23,886 nt of DNA from NCBI GenBank assembly GCA_903925515.1, contig CAIYFP010000447.1:1-23886 (forward strand), read 5' to 3'. Each line of letters opens with the position of its first letter. Within the stretch, counting starts at the first letter, position 1. This document shows, piece by piece, positions 1 through 8,049 of the stretch. The position numbers were made by a program, and so were the translations under genes. The DNA is from an uncultured Verrucomicrobiota bacterium. GTDB lineage: Bacteria; Verrucomicrobiota; Verrucomicrobiia; Limisphaerales; UBA9464. A model generated the notes under the pieces. That model saw nothing but the letters and a program-made list of their open reading frames with translations. It ran no database searches and was not told where the DNA came from.

Positions 1-32
1 CCAGATCACGGCCGATTGAACAACAACGAAGC

Positions 33-49
33 GGCCCTCTCGAAGGGCC
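33..49. other. Short inverted repeat upstream of the CotH-like gene
   Basis: The six bases GGCCCT at 33-38 are repeated in inverted form as AGGGCC at 44-49, separated by a five-base loop. The hairpin ends 13 bases before the proposed start of the CotH-family gene. No T-run follows on either strand, so it is not a convincing intrinsic terminator. It could be a leader hairpin of the mRNA or the tail of an upstream transcription unit outside the window. The repeat itself is directly visible; any function is speculation. Confidence 0.35.
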
Positions 50-62
50 AACCGTCCTGCTC

Positions 63-1904
63 ATGGAAAGCCTTCCCCCAAGGATCCCGCCGCCGGCGAG
101 CTCGGCTCCCCTGCCCATCTCGCCCCATCGTGCCCCACGAACGCCCCGGTGGTCTCCCCTTCGCATCCTGCTCAACGTCTTCCTGTGGTCCACCCTCGCC
201 GCACTCGCGACCTACAACGTCGCCACCGGCGGACGCGCCTTTCGCAACCCGGACGACATGGCCCAGCTCCGCCGGGGCGAGCGTCGGCAACGATCATGGC
301 AGCATCCCGGCCCCGCCGGTCATCCCGCCCCCCGCGCCCCGTCCCAACAACCCGTCGTCCTACCCACCAACCTCGCCCGCATCCGCATCGAGCTTTCCCC
401 CGAGGCCGAGGACACGCTCCGCACCATGCAGGGCCGCTTCCGCGGCTTCGGCATGGGCCTGGACCCGGACCGGCCCGAGGTCCATGCCACGGTCCGCTGC
501 GGCGCCGACGTCTTCACCAACGTCGCCCTCCACCTCAAGGGCGCCGCCGGAAGCTTCCGGCCCTACGACGACAAGCCCGCGTTCACCCTCAACTTCTCCA
601 AGCACGCCAAGGGCCAGGCCTTCCGCGGCATGCCCAAGGTCTCGCTCAACAACTCGGTGCAGGACCCCACCTTCCTCAGCGAATCCATCACCCGCGAACT
701 CTTCCGCAAGGCCGGCGTCCCCGTGCCCCGAACCGATCACGTCACCGTGGAGGTCAACGGACGCGACCTCGGCCTCTACGTCCTCGCCGAGGGATGGAGC
801 AAGGCCTTCGTCCGGCAACACTTCAGGGACGACGACGGCAACCTCTACGACGGCGGCTTCGTCCAGGACGTCTTCGACCGCCCCCTGGATGTCGTCTCCG
901 GCAAGGACAAGGACACGCATCCGGGCCTCGATCGCCTCCACGCCGCCCTCCGCATCACGTCCCCCTCCCGCCGCTGGGAGGCGCTTACCAACGCCCTCGA
1001 CGTCGATGCCTTCATCTCCCTCTGCGTCATCGACATGTTCACCTGCAACTGGGACGGATACGGCCTCAACCGAAACAACTACCGCATCTTCGACGACCTC
1101 GCCCGGAAGCGGGTCGTCTTCATGCCCCATGGCCTTGACCAAACCTTCGGCACCGGCCAGCGCATGGACACCTCCGCGTCCATCCGAACCCCCATGCGCG
1201 CCGCCGTGGCCGACGCCGTACTCCGCCACCCCGAGGGCCGCCGCCGCTACCTCGCCCGCTTCGCCGTGCTCACCCACGACGTCCTGCGCGCCGATGCCAT
1301 CCTGGCCCATGCCTCCGATGTCGTCGCCCGGATCCGCCCCACGCTCGCCGCCTACTCGCCCGACATTGCGCGCGAACACGACGAGTGGGTCGAGGACTAC
1401 TCCCGCCGAATCCGCGAGCGTTGCAGCTCGGTGCTCGACCAGCTCAACACCCCCGTTCCCAAGCCCAGCCTCCCCGCCCCCGACGCCTCCGCGATCCTAC
1501 GCAACTGGCAACCCCACCCCGGGCGCGGCCGAGGCGGGTTTGCCGAATGCGAGCGGGTTGAATCCGCCCACGGCCCCGCCCTCGTCACGCGCGTGCGCGG
1601 CGGACGGGGCTATGGCTCGTGGCGGACCCTGCTCCGGCTCGACCCCGGCTCGTACTCCATCTCCGGCCGCGTCCGACTCCACGACGCCGGCGAACACGCC
1701 CGAGTCTCACTCTCCGTCAACGGCGAGCCCTCCGAGCCCACCGAGCTGCACGCCGAGGGCTGGACGCCCCTGTCCGTCGCCATCGCCATCGACCAGCCCG
1801 ACACCGAGGTGCAGCTCTCCGCCGACTTCTTCTCCCTGCGCGGCGAGGCCAGTTTCGACGCGGAGGGATTTGTCGTCACCTGCACCGGTCGCAACCGCGA
1901 GTAG
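63..1904 (+). CDS. CotH kinase family protein, membrane-anchored
   Basis: This 613-residue protein matches the CotH (spore coat protein H) family, whose characterised members are atypical protein kinases. After a Pro/Arg-rich N-terminus there is one hydrophobic segment at about residues 33-52, so the rest probably lies outside the cytoplasmic membrane. The CotH region spans about 100-440. Visible family hallmarks are KPAFTLNF (171-178), a VNGRDLGLYVLAEG stretch (about 231-244), NWDGYGLNRNNYRIFDD (329-345) and PHGLDQTFG (355-363). The last motif has His-Gly where Bacillus CotH has Trp-Asp before the second Asp, so activity is uncertain. The C-terminal 130 residues look like a beta-sandwich, carbohydrate-binding-like module. 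ATG at 63 is the only early start in frame, and no good ribosome binding site is seen. The next two genes run in the same direction. The family call is firm; the phosphorylated substrate is unknown. Confidence 0.85.
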   Translation: MESLPPRIPPPASSAPLPISPHRAPRTPRWSPLRILLNVFLWSTLAALATYNVATGGRAFRNPDDMAQLRRGERRQRSWQHPGPAGHPAPRAPSQQPVVLPTNLARIRIELSPEAEDTLRTMQGRFRGFGMGLDPDRPEVHATVRCGADVFTNVALHLKGAAGSFRPYDDKPAFTLNFSKHAKGQAFRGMPKVSLNNSVQDPTFLSESITRELFRKAGVPVPRTDHVTVEVNGRDLGLYVLAEGWSKAFVRQHFRDDDGNLYDGGFVQDVFDRPLDVVSGKDKDTHPGLDRLHAALRITSPSRRWEALTNALDVDAFISLCVIDMFTCNWDGYGLNRNNYRIFDDLARKRVVFMPHGLDQTFGTGQRMDTSASIRTPMRAAVADAVLRHPEGRRRYLARFAVLTHDVLRADAILAHASDVVARIRPTLAAYSPDIAREHDEWVEDYSRRIRERCSSVLDQLNTPVPKPSLPAPDASAILRNWQPHPGRGRGGFAECERVESAHGPALVTRVRGGRGYGSWRTLLRLDPGSYSISGRVRLHDAGEHARVSLSVNGEPSEPTELHAEGWTPLSVAIAIDQPDTEVQLSADFFSLRGEASFDAEGFVVTCTGRNRE

Positions 1905-1967
1905 CGTGGCGCCGACGGCAACGCCCCATTTGTTCCATTGCATGGGCGTCCTACCACGAGTAACGGG

Positions 1968-2534
1968 ATGCTCATGGCATTGACTCCCTCCTCGATGGTG
2001 CCCTTGGGCACGCACGCGCCCGATTTCGCCCTCGCCGACACGACGGGGCGGACCCTCCGGCTGGCCGACTTCGCGTCGGCCCACGTCCTCGTGGTCATGT
2101 TCCTTTGCAATCATTGCCCCTACGTCCGGCACCTCCGCGCCGCCCTGGCCCAGCTCGGACGCGACCTGCCGCCCATGGGCGCCGCCGTCGTCGGCATTGG
2201 CTCCAACGACGCCGTCGCCTACCCGGCCGACAGCCCCGAGCGCATGGCCATCGAGGCCCGCGAAGCTGGCTGGACCTTCCCCTATCTCCACGATGCCACC
2301 CAGGAGGTCGCACGGGCCTTCCACGCCGCATGCACCCCCGACTTCTTCGTGTACGACTCCCGCAGAAGGCTCGCGTACCGAGGTCAATTCGACGACTCGC
2401 GCCCAGGCAACGACCGGCCGGTAACCGGCCATGACCTTCGCGCCGCCGTGCTCGCCCTCCTCTCCAATCAAACGCCTCCCCAACGCCAGGTGCCCAGCAT
2501 CGGCTGCAACATCAAGTGGCGCGGCGTGTCCTGA
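1968..2534 (+). CDS. Thioredoxin-fold (redoxin/AhpC-TSA-like) family protein
   Basis: This is a protein of about 188 residues of the thioredoxin superfamily. The redox centre is CNHCPYVRH (Cys47 and Cys50), preceded by the typical 'APDFALADTTGRTLRLADF' entry to the fold. Further conserved stretches are SND, AACTPDFFVYD with the cis-Pro position, YRGQFDDSRP and a C-terminal PSIGCNIKW. That C-terminal signature is typical of a widespread uncharacterised redoxin subfamily in environmental bacteria. No signal peptide or membrane helix is visible, so it is probably cytoplasmic. Expected roles are thiol-disulfide exchange or peroxide reduction; the partner is unknown. ATG at 1968 or at 1974 fits the fold, and a TTG at 1938 would add ten unlikely residues. 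It lies 63 bases after the CotH-like gene and 53 before the dikinase-like gene, possibly in one operon. Confidence 0.88.
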   Translation: MLMALTPSSMVPLGTHAPDFALADTTGRTLRLADFASAHVLVVMFLCNHCPYVRHLRAALAQLGRDLPPMGAAVVGIGSNDAVAYPADSPERMAIEAREAGWTFPYLHDATQEVARAFHAACTPDFFVYDSRRRLAYRGQFDDSRPGNDRPVTGHDLRAAVLALLSNQTPPQRQVPSIGCNIKWRGVS

Positions 2535-2587
2535 TGGCGAAGGACGAAACGCTCACCTCACGAATCGGACATCGAGCAGGCTCTGGC

Positions 2588-5500
2588 ATGAAACAACTTC
2601 TGCACCTCGGCGCGGCGCTGGCCTTTTCCGTATCGGCGCAGGGAGCCCTCCTCAACCTGCCCGCCTTCCTCACCAACGGCTGGGTCCGCCTCACGGGCGA
2701 TGGCATGACCAACCGCGTCCATCGCCTCGAGCGCAGCACCAACCTCGTCTCATGGTCCGAGCGCGCCGTCCTCCATCACTCCGGCTGGAGCTTCACGGAG
2801 TCCGGCAACGGCGCCGACGTCGCGTTCTACCGGGTCCGCTCCACCCCGTACGCGCCCGCCACCGACGACGGCAAGAACGGCATCCAGCTGCCCGACGACC
2901 CCTTCATCAATCGCCCGCCCGACCCCTTCCCCACGTCCCCGGGCGTTCGCTGGGTGAAGTTCATCTTTCTGCTCTCCGACCCCGGCCGCGTCTGGTTCCA
3001 GGACTCGTCGCGCCACCTTTTCCACTGGGATTGGGCCCGCCTCAGGCTTCCCGGGTTTGCAGGCTCCACCCGAGCCCAGTTCGACGCCATGACGCTGCGC
3101 CGAGCAGGACGGGTCGCCGTGGTGGGCGCCGTGGTGTTGCCCGGCGCGGGCAACGATCCGGCGGAGTTCGGCATCCAGTTCGTGGGCCAGGACGCCTTCA
3201 CGCGCGAGGAGGTTGCAGACTGGACAGCCCAGGTGCGCGCGGCCGTGCAGGCACCCCCGGGATGGCGTTCGTTCTACATGCCCACGCTGGAGCAGGCCGC
3301 ACTGGCCCGGGCCGAGCAACCATGGCTGGCTTCCCGGGGCGTCGAGGTGGCCTCCGTGGATCGATGGACGACCCGCGACGCCGCGTACTCGCCCGGCTGG
3401 GCCATGGGGCGCCTCCGGTTCGTGCCATGGCAGCAGATCGACTCCGCCTACGCCACGGGGCTGCTCGGGCCAGAGGACATCCTCCTCACCGACGCCATCC
3501 CCGCCGAGGTTCCCAAGGTCGCCGGCATCATCTCGCTTTCGCCCGCAACCCCCAGCTCGCACGTCGCCATCCTCGCCCGGACCTTCGACGTGCCCTTTGG
3601 ATGGAGCGCCGACGCGGACCTCCGGCAACGGTGCCAGCAATGGGGCCAATGGCCCGGCCGCGAGGTCGTGCTCCGCGTGGACGAATTCCCGGGCAAGGTC
3701 GAGGTGATTGCATTGGACGGCCCAGTCCCGGATTCCTTGCGCGCCGAGGTCGCCCGCCGCAAGACACCCGCACCCCTCAACATCCAGCCCGCCCAACGCC
3801 GCGGCTCCTACGCCGTCGATGCCTCGCCGCTGGTTCCGTCCGACATTCGCCACGTGGGTGGCAAGGCCGCCAACTTCGGTCTCCTCCGCCGCGTCCTCCC
3901 CACCAACTCCCCCCCGGCATGGGCGCTCACCTTTGACCTTTGGGACGACTTCATGGGTCAGGTCCTGCCCGGTGGCCGCACCTTGCGCTCCGAAATCCAG
4001 GAACGCATCGGAACGATTGCCTATCCGCCCCAAAACATGGGCGACGCGCTCGCCCGCCTTGCCGCCGTCAGGTCCTTGGTACGAAACGAGGCGTCCTTCA
4101 ACCCGGCGTTGCGCGAGCAGGTCGCGCGGCTCTTGCAGCAAAGCGGCCTTCCGTTCCAACGAAAGCTCCGCTTCCGCAGCTCCACCAACGTCGAGGACTC
4201 CGAGGAGTTCACCGGCGCCGGGCTCTATGACAGCTTCAGCGGATGCCTGCTCGACGACCTCGACGGCGACGACCAAGGGCCCTGCGGGTGCGACGCGGCG
4301 GAGACGGACGAGCGGGGCGTGTTCCGGGCCATTCAACGCGTGTACGCCAGCTTCTGGAACGACCAGGCCTTCCTCGAACGCCGACGCCTCGCCGTGGACG
4401 AGGCCGCCGCGTTCATGGGCGTGCTCGTCCATGAGTCCTATCCCGACGACGACGAACTCGCCAACGGGGTGACGACGCTCCAGTGGAACGCCGGCTTTGG
4501 GGGCAACCGCTCGACCGAGTGGAGAATGGTCACCCAGAAGGGGGCCGAGTCCGTGACCAATCCCGATCCCGGGGCGCGTCCCGAGGTCGTGGACGGATAC
4601 CGCTATGGAAAGGACATCTCCCTTGCGCTGCGCGAGGGCTCCGAACGCGTGCCCCTCGGGGCGACCGTGCTCGCGTGGGAGACCGAGTACCGAACGTTCG
4701 CATCCCTGTTCAACCGCGTCGGCGACGCATACCAGACGCTGGCCGGGGGCCGGACGTCCTACACGCTGGACTTCGAGTTCAAGAAGTCGGCGCGGCGCGG
4801 CCTCGAGGTGAAGCAGGTCCGGGAAATCCCCATGCCGAAGCCACCCGCCACGCAGGTTCCACTCCTGTTCGGCCAACCCGTGCGCCTTGCCGTCCTCGAA
4901 GGCGAGTGGGGCGATGTGTTCGCCATGCACCGGTTGAAGGCACGATGGGAGCTCAACGGACGCCACCTGCTGGTCGCATCCAGCAACCTGACCGCCTCCG
5001 TGCTGCGCGACTCCGCCGTCACCCGGGGCGAAGGCACGTCGGCCCAACGCTGGGAGGGAGGCCCCTCCGGTTGGCCCGGCGCGCGCTTCGCGCGCGTCGC
5101 GGACGGCACCGAGGACTCTTTCCTCATGAACCAGCCTGCCGGCACCCGCTGGACCCTCCAGCTCGGTGTCCCGCTTACCGTCCCCGGGTCCGCGTCGCCG
5201 GTCCTGTTCCTGTCCGACATCGCGGCCATGGTCCGGGCCGCCTACACCGTGCCGCAGCCGGCATTCGACTTTTCCGGTCCCATCCAAACGCTCAAGGACG
5301 AGGCCCGGCTCGCGCCGGTCCGAGGCGTGGACTCAAGAAGCCTGCTCCAGGAACGATCGCTGGCCACGGCTGCCGGCTTCCATGCCAGCCTGCGGTTCCA
5401 TTGGCCCGAGCCGCCCACGGGTCCCTCGGCGGGCTACACGGCCCCGTGCATCGCATGGGTCGGATCCACACTCACCGGGCTGACCCGTGAACCCTTGAAA

Positions 5501-5716
5501 CTCAAGGCGGAATCCGCGCAGACCTACCATCCCTACCACCACAACTTCTCCGAGGAGTTCCTCCTGGAACCAGGCAAAGACCCCGCCGTCTCCGACACGC
5601 AAAAGGCCGAGCTGGCCGCGGCCAACATCCAGATGATCTACCTGTTCTCGGAAGACCGGGCGACCGCACGGGTCTGGTTCGTCGGAACAGACGGGAAGCC
5701 GCGGCAAAAGCGTTGA
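2588..5716 (+). CDS. Exported PEP/pyruvate-binding (dikinase-like) protein
   Basis: This 1042-residue protein starts with a signal peptide (MKQLLHLGAALAFSVSAQGA); ATG at 2588 is chosen for that reason over an upstream in-frame ATG at 2516. Residues about 20-86 form a short module with ERSTNLVSW and FYRVRS, typical of secreted verrucomicrobial proteins. A PEP-utiliser mobile domain follows, with TPSSHVAILAR at 321-331 and His325 as the expected phosphohistidine. The ATP-grasp domain comes after it: VGGKAANFGLLRR (423-435), RSSTNVEDSEEF (530-541), GAGLYDSF (543-550) and the terminal LDFEFKK...LEVKQVREIP (727-747). Histidine domain before ATP-grasp is the order of glucan/phosphoglucan water dikinases, the reverse of PEP synthase and PPDK. 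The last 290 residues match nothing I recognise. Nucleotide-dependent phosphotransfer outside the cytoplasm would be unusual, so the protein may have lost catalysis or be a binding protein. Confidence 0.85.
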   Translation: MKQLLHLGAALAFSVSAQGALLNLPAFLTNGWVRLTGDGMTNRVHRLERSTNLVSWSERAVLHHSGWSFTESGNGADVAFYRVRSTPYAPATDDGKNGIQLPDDPFINRPPDPFPTSPGVRWVKFIFLLSDPGRVWFQDSSRHLFHWDWARLRLPGFAGSTRAQFDAMTLRRAGRVAVVGAVVLPGAGNDPAEFGIQFVGQDAFTREEVADWTAQVRAAVQAPPGWRSFYMPTLEQAALARAEQPWLASRGVEVASVDRWTTRDAAYSPGWAMGRLRFVPWQQIDSAYATGLLGPEDILLTDAIPAEVPKVAGIISLSPATPSSHVAILARTFDVPFGWSADADLRQRCQQWGQWPGREVVLRVDEFPGKVEVIALDGPVPDSLRAEVARRKTPAPLNIQPAQRRGSYAVDASPLVPSDIRHVGGKAANFGLLRRVLPTNSPPAWALTFDLWDDFMGQVLPGGRTLRSEIQERIGTIAYPPQNMGDALARLAAVRSLVRNEASFNPALREQVARLLQQSGLPFQRKLRFRSSTNVEDSEEFTGAGLYDSFSGCLLDDLDGDDQGPCGCDAAETDERGVFRAIQRVYASFWNDQAFLERRRLAVDEAAAFMGVLVHESYPDDDELANGVTTLQWNAGFGGNRSTEWRMVTQKGAESVTNPDPGARPEVVDGYRYGKDISLALREGSERVPLGATVLAWETEYRTFASLFNRVGDAYQTLAGGRTSYTLDFEFKKSARRGLEVKQVREIPMPKPPATQVPLLFGQPVRLAVLEGEWGDVFAMHRLKARWELNGRHLLVASSNLTASVLRDSAVTRGEGTSAQRWEGGPSGWPGARFARVADGTEDSFLMNQPAGTRWTLQLGVPLTVPGSASPVLFLSDIAAMVRAAYTVPQPAFDFSGPIQTLKDEARLAPVRGVDSRSLLQERSLATAAGFHASLRFHWPEPPTGPSAGYTAPCIAWVGSTLTGLTREPLKLKAESAQTYHPYHHNFSEEFLLEPGKDPAVSDTQKAELAAANIQMIYLFSEDRATARVWFVGTDGKPRQKR

Positions 5717-5780
5717 TCCTATGGGGATCTCGACGGGCCCGAGTCCGTCCATTCGCTCCCCGCCTGGCGCACCGCTTCCG

Positions 5781-5814
5781 GAAAAGAAACAAGGCCCGGC
5801 GAATGCCGGGCCTT
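5781..5814 (-). terminator. Intrinsic terminator of the small Cys-rich secreted protein gene
   Basis: AAGGCCCGGC at 5791-5800 pairs perfectly with GCCGGGCCTT at 5805-5814 around a four-base loop. Read on the - strand, the stem is followed by a T-rich tail (GTTTCTTTTC, 5790-5781). It begins 38 bases after the stop codon of the gene at 5852-6160, which it should terminate. On the + strand the stem is not followed by a T-run, but the hairpin could still act on the convergent dikinase-like transcript that ends at 5716. Confidence 0.85.
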
Positions 5815-5851
5815 GAAGCATCGTGGTGGCCACAAGGCACCACGGGCAGGC

Positions 5852-6160
5852 TTACTTGGCCTTGATGGAGCTCACGGTCAGCCACTTCTTGCCGTCCTTG
5901 TCGGACACGGCACCGGTGGCCTCGACCGCCTTCGTGGCCCCGCAGATTTCCTTGTGGAACTTGTCGGAGGCCTCGCCCTTCAGGTAGTAGGTGGTCTTCT
6001 TGCCGCCCTCGGTGACCTCGAGGACGTTCTGGCACTTGTCGGCCGCCTTGAGGGCGCACTTCGCGCACTTGCCCTCGCCCGAGAGGGTCACGTCCTTGGC
6101 GAAGGCGGAGCCCGCGAAACCGAGGGCCGCCACGACTGCTAGAATGCGGATGTTCTTCAT
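5852..6160 (-). CDS. Small secreted Cys-rich protein, DUF6370-like
   Basis: This 102-residue protein has a classical signal peptide (MKNIRILAVVAALGFAGSAFA). The mature part contains GKCAKCALKAADKC (Cys32, Cys35, Cys43) and a fourth Cys at 73 in KEICGA, followed by a VEATGAVSDKDGKKWLTVSSI beta-rich tail. The pattern resembles DUF6370, a family of small exported proteins I associate with Verrucomicrobiota and Planctomycetota; that identification is from memory. Four cysteines with a CxxC suggest disulfides or metal binding, and there is no CxxCH haem site. The reading frame stays open far upstream, but ATG at 6160 is supported by the signal peptide and by AAAAGGAA placed a few bases before it (6172-6165). 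It is divergent from mobA, with only 40 bases between the starts, so its promoter must overlap the mobA start region. A strong terminator lies downstream. Confidence 0.85.
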   Translation of the reverse strand: MKNIRILAVVAALGFAGSAFAKDVTLSGEGKCAKCALKAADKCQNVLEVTEGGKKTTYYLKGEASDKFHKEICGATKAVEATGAVSDKDGKKWLTVSSIKAK

Positions 6161-6200
6161 GTTGTTCCTTTTCTGATGTTCGCCGCATGGTGCCCGCGAC

Positions 6201-6821
6201 ATGCCATGGCGCAAGGATCGATTTTGCTGGGACGCCTTGCTCCTCGCGGGCGGGCGTTCCCTTCGCATGGGCACGGACAAGGCCTCCCTCGTCGTCGAGG
6301 GCGTGCCGCTCCTCCAGCTCCAGGTTCGGCGTCTTCGCGAGGCCGGGGCGTCCACCGTCTGGATCTCGCATGCATCCGGCCCGGCCCCATCCCCGTCCAG
6401 ACATGAGGACATCCGCTGGATCGCGGACGGCGCCCCCGGGCTCGGGCCATGGCCGGGCATGCGACAGGCGTTGCAAGCTTCCGACGCCGACGCGCTTCTT
6501 GTCCTCGCCGTGGACTTGCCTGCCATGACGCCGTGCTTCCTCCGCCGCGTGGCGAACCCTGCCTCCCATGGCGTTGGGCGCATCCCCGAGACACCGCACG
6601 GGCTCGAGCCCCTGTGCGCCTTGTATCCCCTGCCGGCCGCCGCCGTCGCGTCCGAAGCCATCGCCATGGACGGCGAACCCTCGCCGAGGCGAATCGCCAT
6701 CCGGGGGATTCGCGAGGGATGGATGCAGGTCATGGCCGTGGACGAGGCCGACGCCCCTGCGCTCGTGAACTGGAATCGCCCGGGAGACTGGTCGCCCGTT
6801 GCACCCGGGACGGGCGCCTGA
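6201..6821 (+). CDS. mobA: Molybdenum cofactor guanylyltransferase MobA-like
   Basis: This 206-residue protein belongs to the MobA-like NTP transferase family, which transfers GMP from GTP to molybdopterin in the cytoplasm to make the bis-MGD cofactor. The nucleotide-binding motif is LLAGGRSLRMGTDKA (13-27), and GLGPWPGM (80-87) corresponds to the family's GxGPLxG motif. Asp105 in AVDLPAM is the expected metal-binding Asp, EPLCALYP (136-143) is typical, and NWNRPGDW near the end matches the usual NxNTPED. The length is normal. ATG at 6201 leaves ten residues before the first strand. No other molybdopterin gene is in the window, so this is an isolated member. MobA-like relatives acting on other nucleotides (MocA, CofC) are possible, but the ending favours MobA. 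Confidence 0.82.
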   Translation: MPWRKDRFCWDALLLAGGRSLRMGTDKASLVVEGVPLLQLQVRRLREAGASTVWISHASGPAPSPSRHEDIRWIADGAPGLGPWPGMRQALQASDADALLVLAVDLPAMTPCFLRRVANPASHGVGRIPETPHGLEPLCALYPLPAAAVASEAIAMDGEPSPRRIAIRGIREGWMQVMAVDEADAPALVNWNRPGDWSPVAPGTGA

Positions 6822-6885
6822 AGACGGGCTGCACGCCCTCGCCCGTCGCCTTGCCGGGCCACCGGGCAAAACGGGTTCAACCCGG

Positions 6886-6895
6886 GGTTGCAACC
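6886..6895. other. Ten-base perfect palindrome between mobA and the site-2 protease gene
   Basis: GGTTGCAACC is a perfect palindrome and sits within a longer G/C-rich stretch with a second small inverted repeat (CGGGTT and AACCCG around 6872-6884). It lies 29 bases before the proposed GTG start of the protease gene, in a gap of 103 bases. It could be an operator or a leader hairpin. Short palindromes are frequent in GC-rich DNA, so this is weak. Confidence 0.2.
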
Positions 6896-6924
6896 GGGAG
6901 GCACCCCTGCCAAGGCTTCAACCT

Positions 6925-8019
6925 GTGAACTGGTCTTTTCGCATCGCGCGGATCCTTGGGATCGACGTCCGCCTCCACGTGACCTTCCTCCTGCTGATGG
7001 CCTTCTACGCATGGAAGGGATGGGCCACCTCGGGGCGGGCCTTCGGAGCCCTCCTCGGCATCCTGCTGCCGGCCACCATCTTCGGATGCGTGCTGCTCCA
7101 TGAGTTCGGGCACGTGCTCATGGCCCGGCGCTTCGGGATCCGCACGCGCGACGTCACCTTGCTGCCCATCGGCGGCGTGGCGCGGCTGGAGTCCACGGGG
7201 GAAACGCCCATGCAAGAACTGGCGATCGCGCTCGCGGGCCCGGCCGTGAACCTTGCCATCGCAGCCGGCGCGGGCGCGTTCGTCCTCCTTGCGCGCGTCC
7301 CAACCACACCCATCGACCCCTCCACCGGCGCGGGTTCCTTCGCCACATGGCTCATCGTCTCCAACCTCTTCCTCCTCGGCTTCAACCTCATCCCCGCATT
7401 TCCCATGGACGGCGGGCGCGTGCTTCGCGCGCTCCTGTCATGGAAGGGCGACCGCATCCGCGCCACCCGCATCGCATCCGCCACGGGCCGGGCGCTTGCG
7501 GTGGTGCTGGCCATGGCCGGGCTGCTCGTCCTGCACCAGCCCATGCTTTTGCTCATCGCCCTCTTCGTTTGGATGGGCGCAGGCCAGGAAGCGGAGGCGG
7601 TATCGACGGGCGCGCTCCTTGAGGGCGTCCCGGTCCGGAAGGCGATGTTGACCGAGTTCAGGACCGTCGCGCCCCACGACACCCTCGGGGACATCTCGCG
7701 CCTTGTCCTTGCCGGGTTCCAGCACGACTTCCCGGTCGCCCAGGAGGATCGGCTGATGGGCCTGTTGCTTCGGGACGACCTGTTCGCTGCCCTTCGCAGC
7801 CAAGGGCCGGACACGCCCGTGGGCACAGTCATGCGCCAACGCTTCCCGGTCGCCGCACCGGACGAGCTCGTCGATCGGATGCTGCGGCGCGTCCAGTTCG
7901 ACGACGGCCCCTCCTCGATCCCCGTGCTTGAGCATGGCCGACTCGTGGGGTTGGTTACTGCCGAGAACGTGGGCGAGTTTGTCATGCTGAGCGCCGCCCT
8001 CGCGGGTCGCCGCCGCTGA
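6925..8019 (+). CDS. Site-2 protease family (M50) protein with CBS domains
   Basis: This 364-residue polytopic membrane metalloprotease belongs to the M50 (site-2 protease) family that cleaves substrates within the membrane. The zinc site is HEFGH (59-63) in the second membrane segment, with the third ligand in NLIPAFPMDGGRVLRAL (Asp172). There are about five or six hydrophobic segments in residues 15-220. Residues about 226-349 form a pair of CBS domains, which in relatives bind adenine nucleotides. This is the SpoIVFB-like, CBS-containing subgroup. GTG at 6925 is chosen because VNWSFRIARILGIDVRLHVTF matches the usual N-terminus; an in-frame TTG at 6799 would overlap mobA and add 42 low-complexity residues. 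An AAGG lies about nine bases upstream. The substrate is unknown, and no anti-sigma factor gene is adjacent. Confidence 0.9.
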   Translation: MNWSFRIARILGIDVRLHVTFLLLMAFYAWKGWATSGRAFGALLGILLPATIFGCVLLHEFGHVLMARRFGIRTRDVTLLPIGGVARLESTGETPMQELAIALAGPAVNLAIAAGAGAFVLLARVPTTPIDPSTGAGSFATWLIVSNLFLLGFNLIPAFPMDGGRVLRALLSWKGDRIRATRIASATGRALAVVLAMAGLLVLHQPMLLLIALFVWMGAGQEAEAVSTGALLEGVPVRKAMLTEFRTVAPHDTLGDISRLVLAGFQHDFPVAQEDRLMGLLLRDDLFAALRSQGPDTPVGTVMRQRFPVAAPDELVDRMLRRVQFDDGPSSIPVLEHGRLVGLVTAENVGEFVMLSAALAGRRR

Positions 8020-8041
8020 TGCCCAACGATCGCAGGGGCAT
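8019..8041. terminator. Possible bidirectional hairpin between convergent genes
   Basis: ATGCCC (8019-8024) and GGGCAT (8036-8041) can pair around an 11-base loop in the 30-base gap between two converging stop codons. There is no T-run on either side, so it would be a weak or factor-dependent terminator. The position between convergent genes is the main support. Confidence 0.3.
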
Positions 8042-8049
8042 GGACGGCC

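Noticed and set aside
16..1983. A 655-codon frame overlapping the CotH-like gene
   Set aside because: Ser/Pro/Thr/Ala-only composition is typical of a frame-shifted reading of GC-rich DNA.
2750..5287. An 845-codon open frame on the - strand, antisense to the dikinase-like gene
   Set aside because: Its product is low-complexity (Gly/Val/Glu/Ala/Arg) with no domain, while the + strand frame has a signal peptide and clear motifs. Long antisense frames are expected at this GC content.
6161..7012. Upstream extension of the small Cys-rich protein to a 386-residue protein
   Set aside because: The extension runs antisense through mobA and has no family similarity; the internal ATG at 6160 has a ribosome binding site and a signal peptide.
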